Shown: positions 22,245-33,484 of the stretch, one piece after another
Numbering within the stretch: position 1 is the stretch's first letter
Layout: each line of letters opens with the position of its first letter
Origin: Epiperipatus broadwayi
Lineage: Eukaryota > Onychophora > Udeonychophora > Euonychophora > Peripatidae
Length of the DNA stretch: 64,000 bases
Assembly (NCBI GenBank): GCA_028023455.1
Contig: JAQFVV010013074.1
Location: forward strand, 1-64,000
Direction: 5' to 3'
Program-made: the position numbers and the translations under genes
Notes under the pieces: model-generated
Told to the model about the DNA's origin: nothing
What the model saw: the letters and a program-made list of their open reading frames with translations, nothing else
Databases searched by the model: none

Positions 22245-22695
22245 TGTGGACCTTTAAAGAGAGAATTAAGAAAAAGATTAATTAAATGCTATGTGGGGAG
22301 TGTACTATTGTATGGTTGTAAAATGTGAACACTGAGTAGTAACATTAGAAAAATAGTGGAAGCCTTTGAGATGTGTTCATGGGGAAGGATGGAAAAAAAT
22401 CAGTTGTATGAATTAAACAACACATACAAAAGTTTTGGAAAGAATCAATTAAAATGAAAGATGAAAGAGAAACTGAATTAGACATATATTAAAAAGAAAA
22501 TATAGTTTAAGAAAGAATAAAAATAAAGAACAGAAAATATTGGCATTACTGGATGATGTAAGAGATTTCAGTTACATGAAATTCAAGAGGTGAGCAATGA
22601 AGAGATCGAAGTGGGAAAATGGATGAATTGGTAGTGTAATTGATTTCTGGACCTGTTCATTGGACAGTTTACTATTGATGATGATGATAACTTCG
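22245..22695 (+). pseudogene. LINE reverse-transcriptase C-terminal fragment
   Basis: The plus strand reads LKRELRKRLIKCYVGSVLLY then GCKM and TLSSNIRKIVEAFEMCSWGR, followed by RMEKNQL. This is the post-catalytic YGCETWTL...EAFEMWCWRRM region of non-LTR retrotransposon ORFs. The 3' end finishes in TTGATGATGATGATAA, a TGA/ATG-rich tail typical of RTE-like LINEs. Several stops occur and the palm is missing (5' truncation). It is a different family from the element at 49-51 kb. Confidence 0.7.
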
Positions 22696-22699
22696 ATTA

Positions 22700-23530
22700 A
22701 TATAAAGGTAGTTATGTTAGCATAGATTAATTATGTATAATTCAGATATCTATGTTTTGGCATTATAAGTATAAGAAATTGTACATATGTATGTCGATAT
22801 AATTTACGTACTATATAAACATTTTTTTTTTGATGTTTTTGATTTTCTGTTCATTTTAATAAATATTTTCATAATTATTTTCATAATTACTTCGTAAAGC
22901 AAATCAACTTACGTGTGCAAAATTTATTATATATTTTTAACAAAATTGAAATCAAAGTTTTATATATTATAGTAATAATAACATAGACATTGACTCAAAT
23001 TTTATAGAACACGTATTAATAGTATTTCTTTTTTGCTTATCATTCGTGATAAATTTCTAATATTTTGAAAATCCCTGCGGAATAGATAGTTAATAAAAGT
23101 AAAATAAGTCTATAAACTTTATTGCTAGATATAGACTATTCTACACGCATAAAAATAATTTACTTAGGAAAAAAATGTCCAGAATATATATTATTTTGAA
23201 CAATAAATAATAATTTACGATGTCAATTATATTAGTCAAGGATTTTTAAAATTTTGGGGTGGAGTATTTCATATATACAATAAAACTTGCATAACCTATA
23301 TACTCTTATAACATATGGATAAAGAAGTATGTAAAAGTCAATAATCTCAAATAGGTATTAGTTGCAGAACTAACTATCGTAACTTGTTTCAGATCATTGC
23401 CCGCATATCTTCATCAACTTAGATTGATATTTATCCATAGCAAAGTACTACAATTTAATTTACAAGAGTGATATTATTAGAATGAAATCATTTTTAGACT
23501 ATACATTGCTATTTCATTTTTAACGTACAC
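22700..23530. other. AT-rich DNA without a recognised gene
   Basis: Nothing assigned. Confidence 0.5.
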
Positions 23531-23561
23531 ATATATATATATGCATTACTTCATGCAATTG

Positions 23562-23604
<43 letters not shown>

Positions 23605-23605
23605 A
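23562..23605. repeat. (TA)n(TG)n microsatellite
   Basis: A pure TA run followed by a TG run. It ends close to the tail of the minus-strand LINE fragment. Confidence 0.9.
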
Positions 23606-23611
23606 TCACCA

Positions 23612-23870
23612 TCATCCAAGAAGTTCAATCTAGTTTTTTTGGCCCATAACTGATCTTATTCACATTTCTTCATCACATTTTCTTATTTCATCTATCCATC
23701 TACCATACGATCAATTTTTATACTATCCTGAGATCCAGTTTAAGATTTCAATTATCTATCGATTGTTATCTTTTCTAGTAATATATCCATTCTATCTTCA
23801 TTTTATTCTCTGAATTTTATCAATGAGTGGCAAATTATCTGTTTGCTCTTTCTCCCAATTATTTCACTTT
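23612..23870 (-). pseudogene. RTE-type LINE 3' end
   Basis: The minus strand gives KDNNRWIIEILNWIS and then RWIDEIRKCDEEM, matching RRDNNRWTIEILNWIPR and MDEIRKCAGVMW at 50.9-51.0 kb in the plus-strand LINE. It ends in a GATGATGGTGATAC tail. Only the last ~80 codons remain, with stops. Same family as the 49.1-51.1 kb element. Confidence 0.7.
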
Positions 23871-23879
23871 TGTTTCTTT

Positions 23880-24195
23880 CTTGTTACTATCTCATACTGC
23901 TGATACACTTGTCAAAGAGATAAATAATCACCAATAATGTATTTCGTGCTAAACCATCACTCGGCAGTTTGTCCAGATTATGATCTCCACACACATATAC
24001 AATCAAAGCTCAGGTGATATTAAGATAGCCAATCTTCATATTTTAATGAACAGGCTTCAAACCACTCCACCCCACAACTCTTCAGCCATCCATTTCATTG
24101 AGAATCTGGTGATGGGATGCTCAAAGCCCACCTTGGTGTCAACCTTCCCATCCTACCCATGTTGAGCACAAGTCACTCTGATTCCTCATGTACAG
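23880..24195 (+). repeat. Fold-back family, one-armed copy
   Basis: CATACTGCTGATACACTTG, CAGTTTGTCCAGATTATGAT, CAACTCTTCAGCCATCCATT, ending CCTACCCATGTTGAGCACAA. This copy reaches further 3' than most, to ATTCCTCATGTAC. Confidence 0.8.
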
Positions 24196-24254
24196 GACAT
24201 AATCCATTTACATGCATATATGAGGGATGGGCAGACCTTACAGCACTTTATTAA

Positions 24255-24425
24255 TAATTTATAAACCACTAAATTTTTATAGAAGGAAACTATTTTTCTA
24301 ACATATACTATAAAATAGACACTCACTCTCCTGTCAATAAATGTTTTTAAAAGCCTGGGTAGTCTACCAATGCTTTTAAAAACATTTACAGATGGGGAGT
24401 GAGTTTATGTTAAGATGCATGTAGG
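24255..24425. repeat. Small inverted repeat
   Basis: CACTCACTCTCCTGTCAATA, AATGTTTTTAAAAGC and the inverse GCTTTTAAAAACATT with GGGGAGTGAG surround a 20-bp loop. The right part ends CTTCCTTCCACAATGTT, like the related structure at 25345-25450. Confidence 0.65.
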
Positions 24426-24616
24426 AAGAGAAGCTTCCTTCCACAATGTTTTATCTATATTGGAAATTCAGTGAGTGATGTAAAAGTTTAAATATTTTAA
24501 ACTTTTCTCCAGAAATGATAATCTGACTCTAATTGATAGCTTTAAAGATTGAATTTGTTCAAATTATATATCGATATATCTATAATTAATAATATAGCAA
24601 TATATATATATATATG

Positions 24617-24843
24617 ATCACTAGATGGAGCTTTACCAATAGCTCCTAACAGGCTTTGTTTACATAAATGCTGAAAGAGATAGAATTCAAAATCTCTATC
24701 ATTGTCACCCACCTCCAGACCAGCTGGTTTCAAGCTAGTCTGGAGGTGGGTGACAATGATAGAGATTTTGAATTCTACGTCTTTCAGCATTTGTGTAAAC
24801 AAAACTTGTTAGGAGCTATTGGTAAATCTCCATCTAGTGATCA
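24617..24843. repeat. Near-perfect 227-bp palindrome
   Basis: The arms start ATGATCACTAGATGGAGCTT and end with its near-inverse. They meet at CCAGCTGG/TTTCAAGC around 24728. The inner arms carry CCCACCTCCAGAC and GTCTGGAGGTGGG. The two ORFs on opposite strands here are mirror images of each other and reflect the palindrome, not a gene. Confidence 0.85.
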
Positions 24844-25141
24844 TAAAATGCAAGTTTGAAGCAAGTTACGAAATTTAAACTTGTTTTGATTATCATAAAT
24901 GTACCATTGAAGGTTTTTGCAATGCTATAAAGTGCAGAGGCTTTTACTATATGGTGAAACTGAACTGATTTCAGACCCATATAGCTATCTAGTTTGTTAA
25001 GATGGGTTTGAAGACATTACGTGTCTGATAAATTCAGGCTTTCAAACTGATAGAAACATGTTTGATAAGTGCTACCTTTAGAGTTGGTATTTATATCTAG
25101 TTACTACTCTCCCAACCCTTCACTGATGTGAGCCAATAATC

Positions 25142-25300
25142 TTAAAACCAGCTGGTCTGGAGGTGGGTGACAATGATAGAGATTTTGAATTCTATGTCTT
25201 TTGGCATTTATGTAAACAATGCTTGTTAGGAGCTATTGGTAAAGCTCCATCTAGTGATCATAAAATGCAAGCTTGAAGCAAGTTACGAAATTTATAACTT
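25142..25300. repeat. Third arm of the 24.6-kb palindrome
   Basis: CCAGCTGGTCTGGAGGTGGG through CATCTAGTGATCATAAAATG and GCAAGTTACGAAATTT repeats the right arm at 24728-24880 in the same direction, about 420 bp downstream, including non-palindromic flank. It implies a duplication of arm plus flank. Confidence 0.85.
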
Positions 25301-25344
25301 GTTTTGATTATTATATATATTATATATATATATCTGTAATATTG

Positions 25345-25450
25345 TGGATAGATCAATTCTTCACACAAGCATTAGAATTGATATGCACTCTCACTCATCA
25401 ATTATTGATGGGAGAGGATGTGTCAATTCTAGTGCATGTGTGAAAATACT
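25345..25450. repeat. Small inverted repeat
   Basis: CACACAAGCATTAGAATTGA is inverted as TCAATTCTAGTGCATGTGTG, with an inner CATCAATTATTGATG hairpin. Ends CTTCCTTCCACATTATTA. Confidence 0.7.
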
Positions 25451-25452
25451 TC

Positions 25453-25915
25453 CTTCCACATTATTACATATATATTGTGTAACGATATATAAATATGTCG
25501 TTACATTAATTTAAAATAAAAAAACTTTTAAGTTCGCATATAAAAATAAGTGTATTAAAAATAAAAGTAAAAAAAAACTAAACGCTAAAATTAAAAACGT
25601 TTGTTATACATATATATATTCGCACAGATGCTAAACTTTAAAAATATTTTTTTTTAATAAATAAAAAAAGGTATTTGAATGTATTTTTTATAAAAAAAAG
25701 ATTTATAAAAGTATTTTAATAAAAAAATAACGTAAGTTAAAATAAAAACAGGTATTAATTAATTCCTGTAATCTATAAATGGAAATGATTGTTTATTAAT
25801 TATCTAAAAGCTGTTTAATTAAAAAGTCAGATGGAAAGTTAGATAAGAGAAGAAAGGGATTTTAGCTTGAACAATGGAAGCCAAATAAAGGCCCGGACCA
25901 TAACGAAAAAACAGA
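25453..25915. other. AT-rich DNA leading into a more complex block
   Basis: A/T homopolymers up to about 25780. From about 25850 the base composition becomes more balanced, ending in a CRE-like TGACGT at 25919-25924. Confidence 0.4.
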
Positions 25916-25952
25916 ACAGTGACGTTTTTGTTCATGGAATCCATAGAAGGAC

Positions 25953-25960
25953 TATAAAAG
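25953..25960 (+). promoter_or_regulatory. Candidate TATA box
   Basis: TATAAAAG lies about 54 bp upstream of an ATG that opens a 56-codon frame, with a CRE-like TGACGT about 30 bp further upstream. The spacing fits a Pol II start near 25985. TATA-like words are frequent in AT-rich DNA, so this rests on context. Confidence 0.35.
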
Positions 25961-26006
25961 AAAAAAATATTGAGTTCCAGTCAGAGAGTTTTTCCAACTT
26001 GATTTG

Positions 26007-26177
26007 ATGACAACGGTAAGACGCACTTGCCGTTCTCTCTCATTTTTTGTTTGTTTAAAAAAAAAAATGAAAAGACGTGATACCAGAATGGAACCAGCTA
26101 ATGCTACCTCCAGAACATTTTCTTCCAATGGAGACGCCGTGGGAATTGCCAACGGGAACATGGACTATATGAAATGA
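26007..26177 (+). CDS. Candidate small protein or first exon (56 codons)
   Basis: The ATG at 26007 opens a frame of 56 codons ending TGA at 26177; the previous in-frame stop is at 25971. The product starts MTTVRRTCRSLSFFVC, has a lysine run encoded by a poly-A tract, then MEPANATSRTFSSNGDAVGI and ends NMDYMK. The second half has balanced, codon-like composition, unusual here. Alternatively, ATGACAACG/GTAAGA is a first exon with a near-consensus donor at 26016. On the other strand, TTGTTCATTTCATATAG followed by an open SMFPLAIPTASPLEENVLE (26163-26107) is also exon-like, so even the strand is not settled. No family is recognised. Confidence 0.3.
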   Translation: MTTVRRTCRSLSFFVCLKKKMKRRDTRMEPANATSRTFSSNGDAVGIANGNMDYMK

Positions 26178-26179
26178 AC

Positions 26180-28275
26180 AATTATTAAAATCAATTAAGA
26201 ACTTTCGTCAAGTTTTATAAATTGATAAACAAGCCAACTTAAAAATTAAAACGGACTCTTATCTGACTTTTGTAAGTTTTTAAATCAAATTAATAATGTT
26301 TAATTTTATATGTTTTCCGATTGATAAACTCTTTTCCATTATTTTTTTCTTATTGTAAAGATTATTTAAATGCATGAAATTTAAGTTGTTTATAGACGCT
26401 TGCATGGATTCGTTTGCGGTTAATTATATTTTGGTTTTCATATTTGATCAAAATATATAGACATTCGATAAATAATGATACCTTACGGTGAGTATCTAAA
26501 ATGTATTTATTCGGATGTCTTTTAAGTTATTGGTGACAATGCAAGTATCTTATGGTGAATACTATTAGGTTACTTATAAGTTTCCCTCTGCGATTGTCGG
26601 TATCAATAATTTTGTATTTTGATCGTGTATGTTTATTTTGAAATGTTTTTGACCGTGGAATCTATGTAATCGATCTATACCCAACATTTTTAAATAAATT
26701 TTATAAAATTCATTTGTGCGAACGTATCTAAATGTTAAACTTAAGTCAGGCGTGAATGGCTATATAGATTTGTAAAGTTATATTAGGGGAGGGTAATCTT
26801 AGGTTATTTGTGTCGTTGTTGAATTGGGTCAATGGATTGGATATATTTGTGTAATTAGTAGATGTAGTATGAGTTTCGCTATGTGCAGAATTGCTGTATA
26901 CACCATACCAACCCTTTGCCTATGGATGGGATTGTAAGTCGGCAAAAAGGATCGCGGTCCCTTCCTATGGAGTTTTTATTTTATTGTTCTTCTTGCTATG
27001 CAGACGTCATATTCCTGTATTAGACAAGAGTCAATGTTTTCTTAAACTATATTGTTCAGATATCCATTCCTGACAGTATAGTATCTTTGTGCTGTTGTAT
27101 TTTCATGCTACATTGAATACATAAATGTATCGGATGGATTGATGCCAGTTTGACTGCGAATTTTAGCCTAAGGTTAAATAGGGATAGAATGTTTTATTTT
27201 CAAATGCAGATCTATGTAGTCTATTCATACTTGACAATCTAAATAAAAAAAATAAAAATCATTGAAATTTATGTAAATGTAAAAATAAAGAGTAATATAA
27301 AAATCTAAAAATGTTAAACCTATTCCTCGAATTTAGAATGATTTTATATGTGCGTAAATAAATATTTTATGTGTAAATTTCTGGCAGTGGCTTTTCATCT
27401 TTTATATTTAAGATATAAAATTAAGTTATATTTTATTATCTCTGCGTCTCCACTGAGCTAGTGACTTGGGCTAACGATCGGAATATTTAAATAAAGTGGA
27501 ATCTTAACAGCGCGTATCTGCCTACTTTATAAATTTTTCTAGGCTCAAATGCCTAGATGGCGCCCTTGTATCGCAGATATTGTTTTTGCGGTTAGATTCG
27601 ATCTTCACTTTCATTCCGATTGGTACAATTGTGACCATTTATTTGCATAAATAATAAATATAGGTACAATTTAATATCTAATTTTTTTATGTCTAAAAGG
27701 TAAGCTGATATTATTTCTATTAATTGAACTGAGTAACTTAATACTTTATTTTATGTATTTAAAGCTGTATAATTGAATTTTGAGTTATTTAATATGGCAA
27801 TACCTAGGTTTCTATCTATCCAACCACTGACTTTGAAAAGTTAAGCCTAATTTTTATAAATTTATCTGTTGTTAACTTCATATTAAAACTAAAAAGAGAA
27901 GAGTTATTTTCTTTCTTTTATTACTATTCGAAGTTACACAACTTTAATTTTAAATGTTTTAATTAACAAATACTTCTATTATTAAAAAAATAGTATATTT
28001 TTACTATAAAAAAACCACTTTAAATCACTTTTCTCTGTATTTATAAATTATATGTGGTACTGTGGTATTAGAGCTGCAACATAAAAAATTATAATCGTTT
28101 AATCACTAAATTAATTAGGTTATTAAATCAAAAACATATTTTAAAATCTACATTTAAAAAAAAATCAATTTAACAAAAAAAAAATACAAAAAGCATTAAT
28201 GTGAAGAATAGTTAAAATGCATGTTTAAATCAAATTGAGGGTGTGTTTGCAGGTGCATATTCTGCATAATCTATT
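26180..28275. other. Unassigned, partly balanced-composition DNA
   Basis: From about 26200 to 27600 the sequence is less repetitive than its surroundings. It includes an unrecognised 60-codon frame at 26891-27073 (AYGWDCKSAKRIAVPSYGVF) and a GATGGCGCCCT block at about 27555. No repeat family is visible. It could be the first intron or the UTR of a host gene. Confidence 0.3.
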
Positions 28276-28279
28276 TTAA

Positions 28280-28535
28280 TACAATGTACAGGCTTACACC
28301 TGCATTTATATATGTAATATATGCGGGATTCAAACTCAGACTTTCACACGACCTAAAACTCTCAGTGCCATCTTATATTGCTGACTCATCTGATCACACA
28401 CATGTTGAAAAGATAAATAATCACCAATACATGTATTTCATGCTAAACCATCACTCATTAAAGTATGAAGATTGGTTATCTTAATATAAAGCTGAGTACT
28501 AATTGTATATATGTGTGGGGATGGTAATCTGAACC
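28280..28535 (+). repeat. Fold-back family, internally rearranged copy
   Basis: The left arm (ACAGGCTTACACCTGC, GGGATTCAAACTCAGAC, CATATTGCTGACTCATC-like) runs to CATGCTAAACCATCACTCAT. It then jumps to the inverted right arm (TAAAGTATGAAGATTGGTTA and TGTGTGGGGATGGTAATCTG). It therefore has a two-armed structure with a central deletion. Confidence 0.75.
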
Positions 28536-30495
28536 TTATATGTAAATCATTTCTGTTGCAAATTTTTTTATTCCTGTAAATTGCAATAACACCCCCTTCA
28601 GTTAATTGCCCTAATTGCAAAATTGCAATCCCATGTTATTTTCTAAGGAGTATTAAAAGGGCAATTTTAAAAGCATAAGGCTCATTTCTTCATTATCACT
28701 ATCAATTGGTCACATTAATATTATTTTGCTAGTTGAAATTTATCAAGCTAATTAAGTTTTAATTGTTTTGGAGAACAAATTTAATATGTGCTGTTAAAAG
28801 GAGACTTATCCAAGCAATTAACTTCCTTTCAAGTTATGCTATTTTACTTTAATCAGTCTAAATTTCTACAAAGGAGGAAAAGAAAGCAATTTTCTATGGA
28901 GACAGTTGAAATTTCAATAATGTTATCAGTATGTCTTATTATCTTTCAAACTTTTTCAATTTTACTCATTCCTATTATAATATGTGTTATCTGAAACTAG
29001 AACCTTATTATACTATTTTACCATGAACTATATTGATTTTATTATATTAATCTATGGCTAAGGTGTTTATGGCTCATTATAAAATATATTTATGGATTTC
29101 CATTTATTATATCTTTCTTATTTTGTACCTATATTTGAATATATGATTCATTTGATAATACCTTATTATGAAAATAATTGTTTGGATATACGTATTGATT
29201 TATAATGAACTTGTTATATTAATGTCCTCGCTCTTATATATATAATGCATTTATATTATGCTTTTATAACTTATCTGTCACAATTATAGTATGCCAATAT
29301 AAAGTATGTAACTCCTTTTCTTTGAATGCAACTTTAATATATTTCATTGTGAGATATATTCAATTTGTTCTTTAATGTAAACAATCACTTTAATCTTTAC
29401 AAAGTTGTGACATGTTGATAAAAGCTTCTGTTATAAGGTCAACATGGTTTTTTAATCTCTCAAAAGAAATCACCATCCTGCTGTATTATGTTATCTAACA
29501 TGAACTTATTATCGTGGGAACATCTCCAATCTCCTAATGAGAATATATATGATCGTTTGGAATTGTTCTTGAGAATGTGCTCTTAAATAAGTGAAAACAG
29601 TCATTAAACTTATAATTGCCGGGAATTGCTTTTACTTCAGAAAAAAGGAGAAAACCACTTAAGATTTTTTTCTTTTGATTTCATTTTGCTATATGTGTCA
29701 TAAATATGAGCAGATGTGATTTAAGATTTGCCATTTAATTATCATTTCAATGCCTTTCATTTCATTATTGGTATTTCTGCTTTGAATCATGTATTTATTG
29801 TGGCAAGTATGTTGATGATTTCTCATTTCGCTTAGATATTATTTGTTAGACTCTTCCTTATGCTAGCAGTAGATGCTAACAGGACACTTATATATGTGTA
29901 GCATTGACCAGTTTGATCTGCCCTTTTAGCATAGGCTTGTTGTTTCATCATCATTGCCAATACTGAGGTATTCCAAGTTATGTATTACAAAAGGCATTTG
30001 CGTGATTATACTTCCCTATTCCATTATTATATATATTTGTAAATGATTATGTGTTGAGTAATGTACTGAGTTTGTATTTCTCTATTTCACAAGATTTAGT
30101 TATCTAATACTAATACAATAAACTCTTTTATATTATATCATTTAAATTATTCATTAAGAAATTGTGCACTAATTTCAATGAAGATATATCTTACTATATT
30201 ACTAGATACAACTATATTATTAGTCCATCCAAATGAGCTTATTATCCTTAGTTTGTAACACTGATTATTAAATCCAAGCTGCAGGAGGTTTGACTATATT
30301 TATTTACTTATATAATCCAAATATACCACAGGTATAATATATTCTATTTGCATTATATCTAACTTATGTATTAATTGATGTGAAGACTAATTTATTTTTA
30401 TTGTAAATAATATTAGTAAATGATTTATATTTTTGTTAAATTGTAAAAGAAAATATATTTAGCCTTTGTAATATATATTGATTTTGTTCTTTGAT
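28536..30495. other. Unassigned DNA
   Basis: No repeat family recognised. One open frame (28788-28994) ends in a hydrophobic run, SIMLSVCLIIFQTFSILL, that could be chance. Otherwise AT-rich and possibly intronic. Confidence 0.35.
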
Positions 30496-30500
30496 TACAG

Positions 30501-30555
30501 CTTTGTGTCCATTGCCATCTCTCACATCCGTATATCAAAAAATCCATTTAAATAG
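30501..30555 (+). CDS. Candidate 3'-terminal exon
   Basis: The acceptor TTTTGTTCTTTGATTACAG is followed by one base, 17 codons and TAG: FVSIAISHIRISKNPFK. Codon composition is balanced, and the acceptor has a clear pyrimidine tract. No preceding exon could be matched and the protein is not recognised. Confidence 0.25.
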
Positions 30556-30559
30556 TAAA

Positions 30560-31560
30560 TGTGTTTAAAATGTAGATAAAAATAATTGTTTGAAAGTATC
30601 ACATTGATGCAATTTATGCAAGCCATTACATATGCAATCAGATTTATATAAGTATTTGTCCAAAGGTTTGTGTTGATGGTATATTATTAGCTGTGATATG
30701 TTGGAGTATTTCCATCATCTATGAGTGAATGTTGAATGTATAGAAAATTTTAAACTTTATTTAAACTTTCTCAATACAAACAACTTCCTAGTAATAGCAC
30801 ACAAACAGAAAACACAGGTTAGTAAATTATACAATGTTTCAAGTAATATTCTCCACTCTTCTTCAGGTGTTACTCGCCTATATGAACAGTGACAATATTC
30901 GCTTAGAAGTTGAACTCACACCTTTATTTTTATATAAGATTTCTTTATTGATACTCTTGTTGTTAGAGTAATTAGTGATGGGTTTAGTGCAACAAAATCT
31001 TTGCTGTTGATGGATAATTATTTTAGATTTTAAGAAAACTTTATTTTGTTTAGCCAGTGATTTAAGAACCAACAAAGAAATGTGTTAATCTTTTCTAGCC
31101 AATACTATGTTTAAATCCATCTTTAGATAATTCTGTACTTCATTATAAAGAAACTGTTGATAAGATCTTAAGAAAATAAGATTTCATTGTTATTATCGCT
31201 AATAATTACTTAAAAGAATCTAAATTACTTTATTATTTTAGATTATCATTGCAAATCCAGAATTCTTTGCAACTGAATTATTTAATATTTAAGAACTTGA
31301 AATCACTATTAGTATCCATTGCTATTGTTTGTAAAACGTAACCATGAATTATCAATCAACCATTGATCTTTCCACATCTTGTAAATTAATGTGTTAATTA
31401 ATGTGTGCTTAGTCCATGAGTGGAATTATTCAGTTATTGTTCCATTAGCTTATGAGAGGGCTTACTTGAGGTTATATGCTTTTTTATGCATTAGAGATCT
31501 TGTACTGATTTAGACTTATACTTTACTTTATGGTTACGTAGTCACTCTTTGACTGGTCAC
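30560..31560. other. Unassigned DNA with a PLE-terminus scrap
   Basis: At 30832-30868 the minus strand reads CACCTGAAGAAGAGTGGAG and then AATATTACTTGAAACATTG, resembling the CTGATGAAG...GAAAC motif of PLE terminal repeats. Nothing else was assigned. Confidence 0.35.
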
Positions 31561-31569
31561 AATATATAT

Positions 31570-31652
31570 ATATAAACATTACAAGCATAAAGCTAAACTA
31601 GTCATATATATATATATATAAACATTACAAGCATAAAGCTAAACTAGTCAAT
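31570..31652 (+). repeat. Tandem duplication next to the PLE left end
   Basis: AACATTACAAGCATAAAGCT and AAACTAGTCA occur twice, separated by a (TA)n run, just outside the left inverted arm of the PLE. Confidence 0.8.
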
Positions 31653-31657
31653 ATATA

Positions 31658-31783
31658 ATCAAAACTACCCCAAATCCAAAATTAAACAAGACCAGCATAA
31701 AAATAATATTAAAACACAACCTAAGGTTTCACTGCTACAAGCAGACTTCTCAAGTGTAAAGAACTACAAAAACTACACAATAT
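31658..31783 (+). repeat. Left inverted terminal repeat of PLE
   Basis: About 126 bp, near-perfect inverse of 32889-33016. It contains the inverse of GAAGTCTGCTTGTAGCAG and GAAACC, a degenerate hammerhead-like core. PLEs are known to have terminal repeats in direct or inverted orientation. Confidence 0.85.
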
Positions 31784-31801
31784 ATTTATATATAAGATTC
31801 T

Positions 31802-32879
31802 ATGTATTTTACTTATAAAGGTAATTTTTATAAGATTAAGGAAGGGTGGATAATAGGTTATATTATTTCCTCTTTAGTATGTTCAGTTTATATTAGTTTT
31901 ATGGAAGAGGAAATTATTATTAAAAAGAAATGTTTATATGTAAAATTATTTGACAGATATGTTGATGATTGTTTATTTGTAGTTGAGAATGATAAATTGA
32001 ATGAATTTGTAAATGAGTTTAATTGTTTTGATCCTTCTATAAAATTTGTGTTAGAAGGAGGGGGGTTAGATTTTGGTAAGTTAAAATTTTTAGATCTTTT
32101 GGTGATTAGAAATGTAGAAACTAATTGTTTATTGTGCAATCATTTAGTTAAAAGTAAAGAATTAAGATCTATAATTAAACCTGATAGCTATCAGTCTGTA
32201 TCTCATAAAGTAGCTGCTTTAAGGAATTATTGTCATAGGAATATTAAATTAAATAATTCTAGTGAAGTAGCTTTGTTTCAGAAATATCAATTTTATAAAG
32301 ATTACTTAAGTGCTGGATACTCTGATAAATTTGTTAAAAGTATTTTATTTAATAGTAATATTTTCAAGGATGTAAAGGTTAAAGCAAGACATGATTTTAT
32401 TTCTCTGCCATTTAAATTGTCTTCTTATAAAATTGTGTGTGGAAATAGTAAATTGTTTGGAAATAAAAAAATTGCTTGGAAAAGGGGTGTTACATTGAAT
32501 AATTTATTAAATAATACAAAAGAAGTTTTTGATAGAAAGACTATTCCTGGTGTGGTATATTTTATTCCTTGTTTATTTTGTAAGAAGGTTTACATAGGTC
32601 AGAGTAGTTTGAGTTTAAATGAAAGAGTAAAGGTTCATAAAAGCAGAGTTAAAAATAGATATCTTAGTTCTGCTTTGTATGTCCATGAAAAAGATACAGG
32701 CCACACTATTGATTTTGATGAAACCAAAGGTTGTCTTCTTTGAGAGAAATGAAATCAAAAGAAGAATTAAAGAGACTTTATTATTGAAAATTTATTATTC
32801 TGAAGCAATTAACTTATTTAAGAGTTCTTTTAATATTAAGGGTGGATGGGAAGTGAATGGATTTGTGGGTAGTTTTTAA
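31802..32879 (+). pseudogene. Penelope-like element RT/GIY-YIG protein, 5'-truncated
   Basis: The open frame 31802-32743 encodes 313 residues. Residues 1-40 match the PLE palm just before and including motif B (YKGNFYKIKEGWIIGYIISS, a diverged FYKQxDGVAMGSPLS). FDRYVDDCLFVV is motif C with both Asp intact, and FLDLLVIRN is the following block. Residues ~250-305 are the GIY-YIG nuclease: GVVYFIPC, KKVYIGQSSLSLNERVKVHK, then ALYVHEKDTGHTIDF. A frameshift near 32728 moves the tail (FFERNEIKRRIKETLLLKIY) into another frame ending at 32879. Fingers and motif A are missing. It is the best-preserved PLE ORF here and lies between inverted terminal repeats. It is non-autonomous but of recent look. Confidence 0.85.
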
Positions 32880-32888
32880 TAGTATATG

Positions 32889-33011
32889 TATTGTGTAGTT
32901 TTTGTAGTTCTTTACACTTGAGAAGTCTGCTTGTAGCAGTGAAACCTTAGGTTGTGTTTTAATATTATTTTTATGCTGGTCTTGTTTAATTTTGGATTTG
33001 GGGTAGTTTTG

Positions 33012-33016
<5 letters not shown>
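32889..33016 (+). repeat. Right inverted terminal repeat of PLE
   Basis: Inverse of 31658-31783. Reads ATTGTGTAGTTTTTGTAG, CTTGAGAAGTCTGCTTGTAG and CAGTGAAACCTTAGG. CTGC-TTGTA-GCAG forms a short stem before GAAA. It is followed by a long (TA)n run (33017-33048). Confidence 0.85.
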
Positions 33017-33052
<36 letters not shown>

Positions 33053-33059
33053 ATAATGT

Positions 33060-33151
33060 AAAAAAACAATACCTGTTATAAAAAAATATATATAAAGCAT
33101 AAATAATTAACGGTAAATGCAAAAAAGAAAATTTACCATTAATTATTTATG

Positions 33152-33192
<41 letters not shown>
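33060..33192. repeat. Palindromic scrap of a PLE 3' end plus (TA)n
   Basis: CATAAATAATTAACGGTAAA and its inverse TTTACCATTAATTATTTATG face each other around 33115-33127. The same block (ACCTGTTATAAA...AACGGTAAATGC) ends the PLE at 4.04-4.11 kb. A long TA run follows at 33155-33189. Confidence 0.7.
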
Positions 33193-33475
33193 ATATACAA
33201 ATCAATATATATATATCAAAATACAGTACAATTTATATAAATTATATTCTTTTAGAAGTACTTTCGACTATACACTTTGTAGTCTTTATCAACTATATAA
33301 CGTTGAATAATCAAAACAAGACAACCCTTAACAATACCCATAGTTCAATTCAGATTTCCCACAATTCTGTTATCTTAATATTTGATGACCGGCGATTCAT
33401 TGTATTTTGATATATATATATATTGATTTGTATATTACATATATTGTGAAACGAATACAGATATCAAACTTTATT
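33170..33475 (-). pseudogene. Penelope-like 3' end with hammerhead-like core
   Basis: The outer arms GTAATATACAAATCAATATA and its inverse (33190 and about 33425-33442) enclose a minus-strand PLE 3' end. It encodes only the final NIKITELWEI residues and a UTR. At 33262-33293 (minus) there is TTGATAA, one A, stem GACTA...TAGTC, then GAAAGTAC, the same layout as at 4.13 and 59.74 kb. Confidence 0.55.
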
Positions 33476-33484
33476 TATTACATA

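Noticed and set aside
24542-24859. Two overlapping ORFs on opposite strands with nearly the same protein
   Set aside because: They arise from the palindrome; each is the mirror of the other.
33117-33410. Tyr-Ile-rich ORFs over TA runs (also at 32912, 54727 and 60083)
   Set aside because: A TA repeat translates as Tyr-Ile on either strand; there is no protein signal. Only the distal part of the 60083 frame is kept, as a separate exon candidate.
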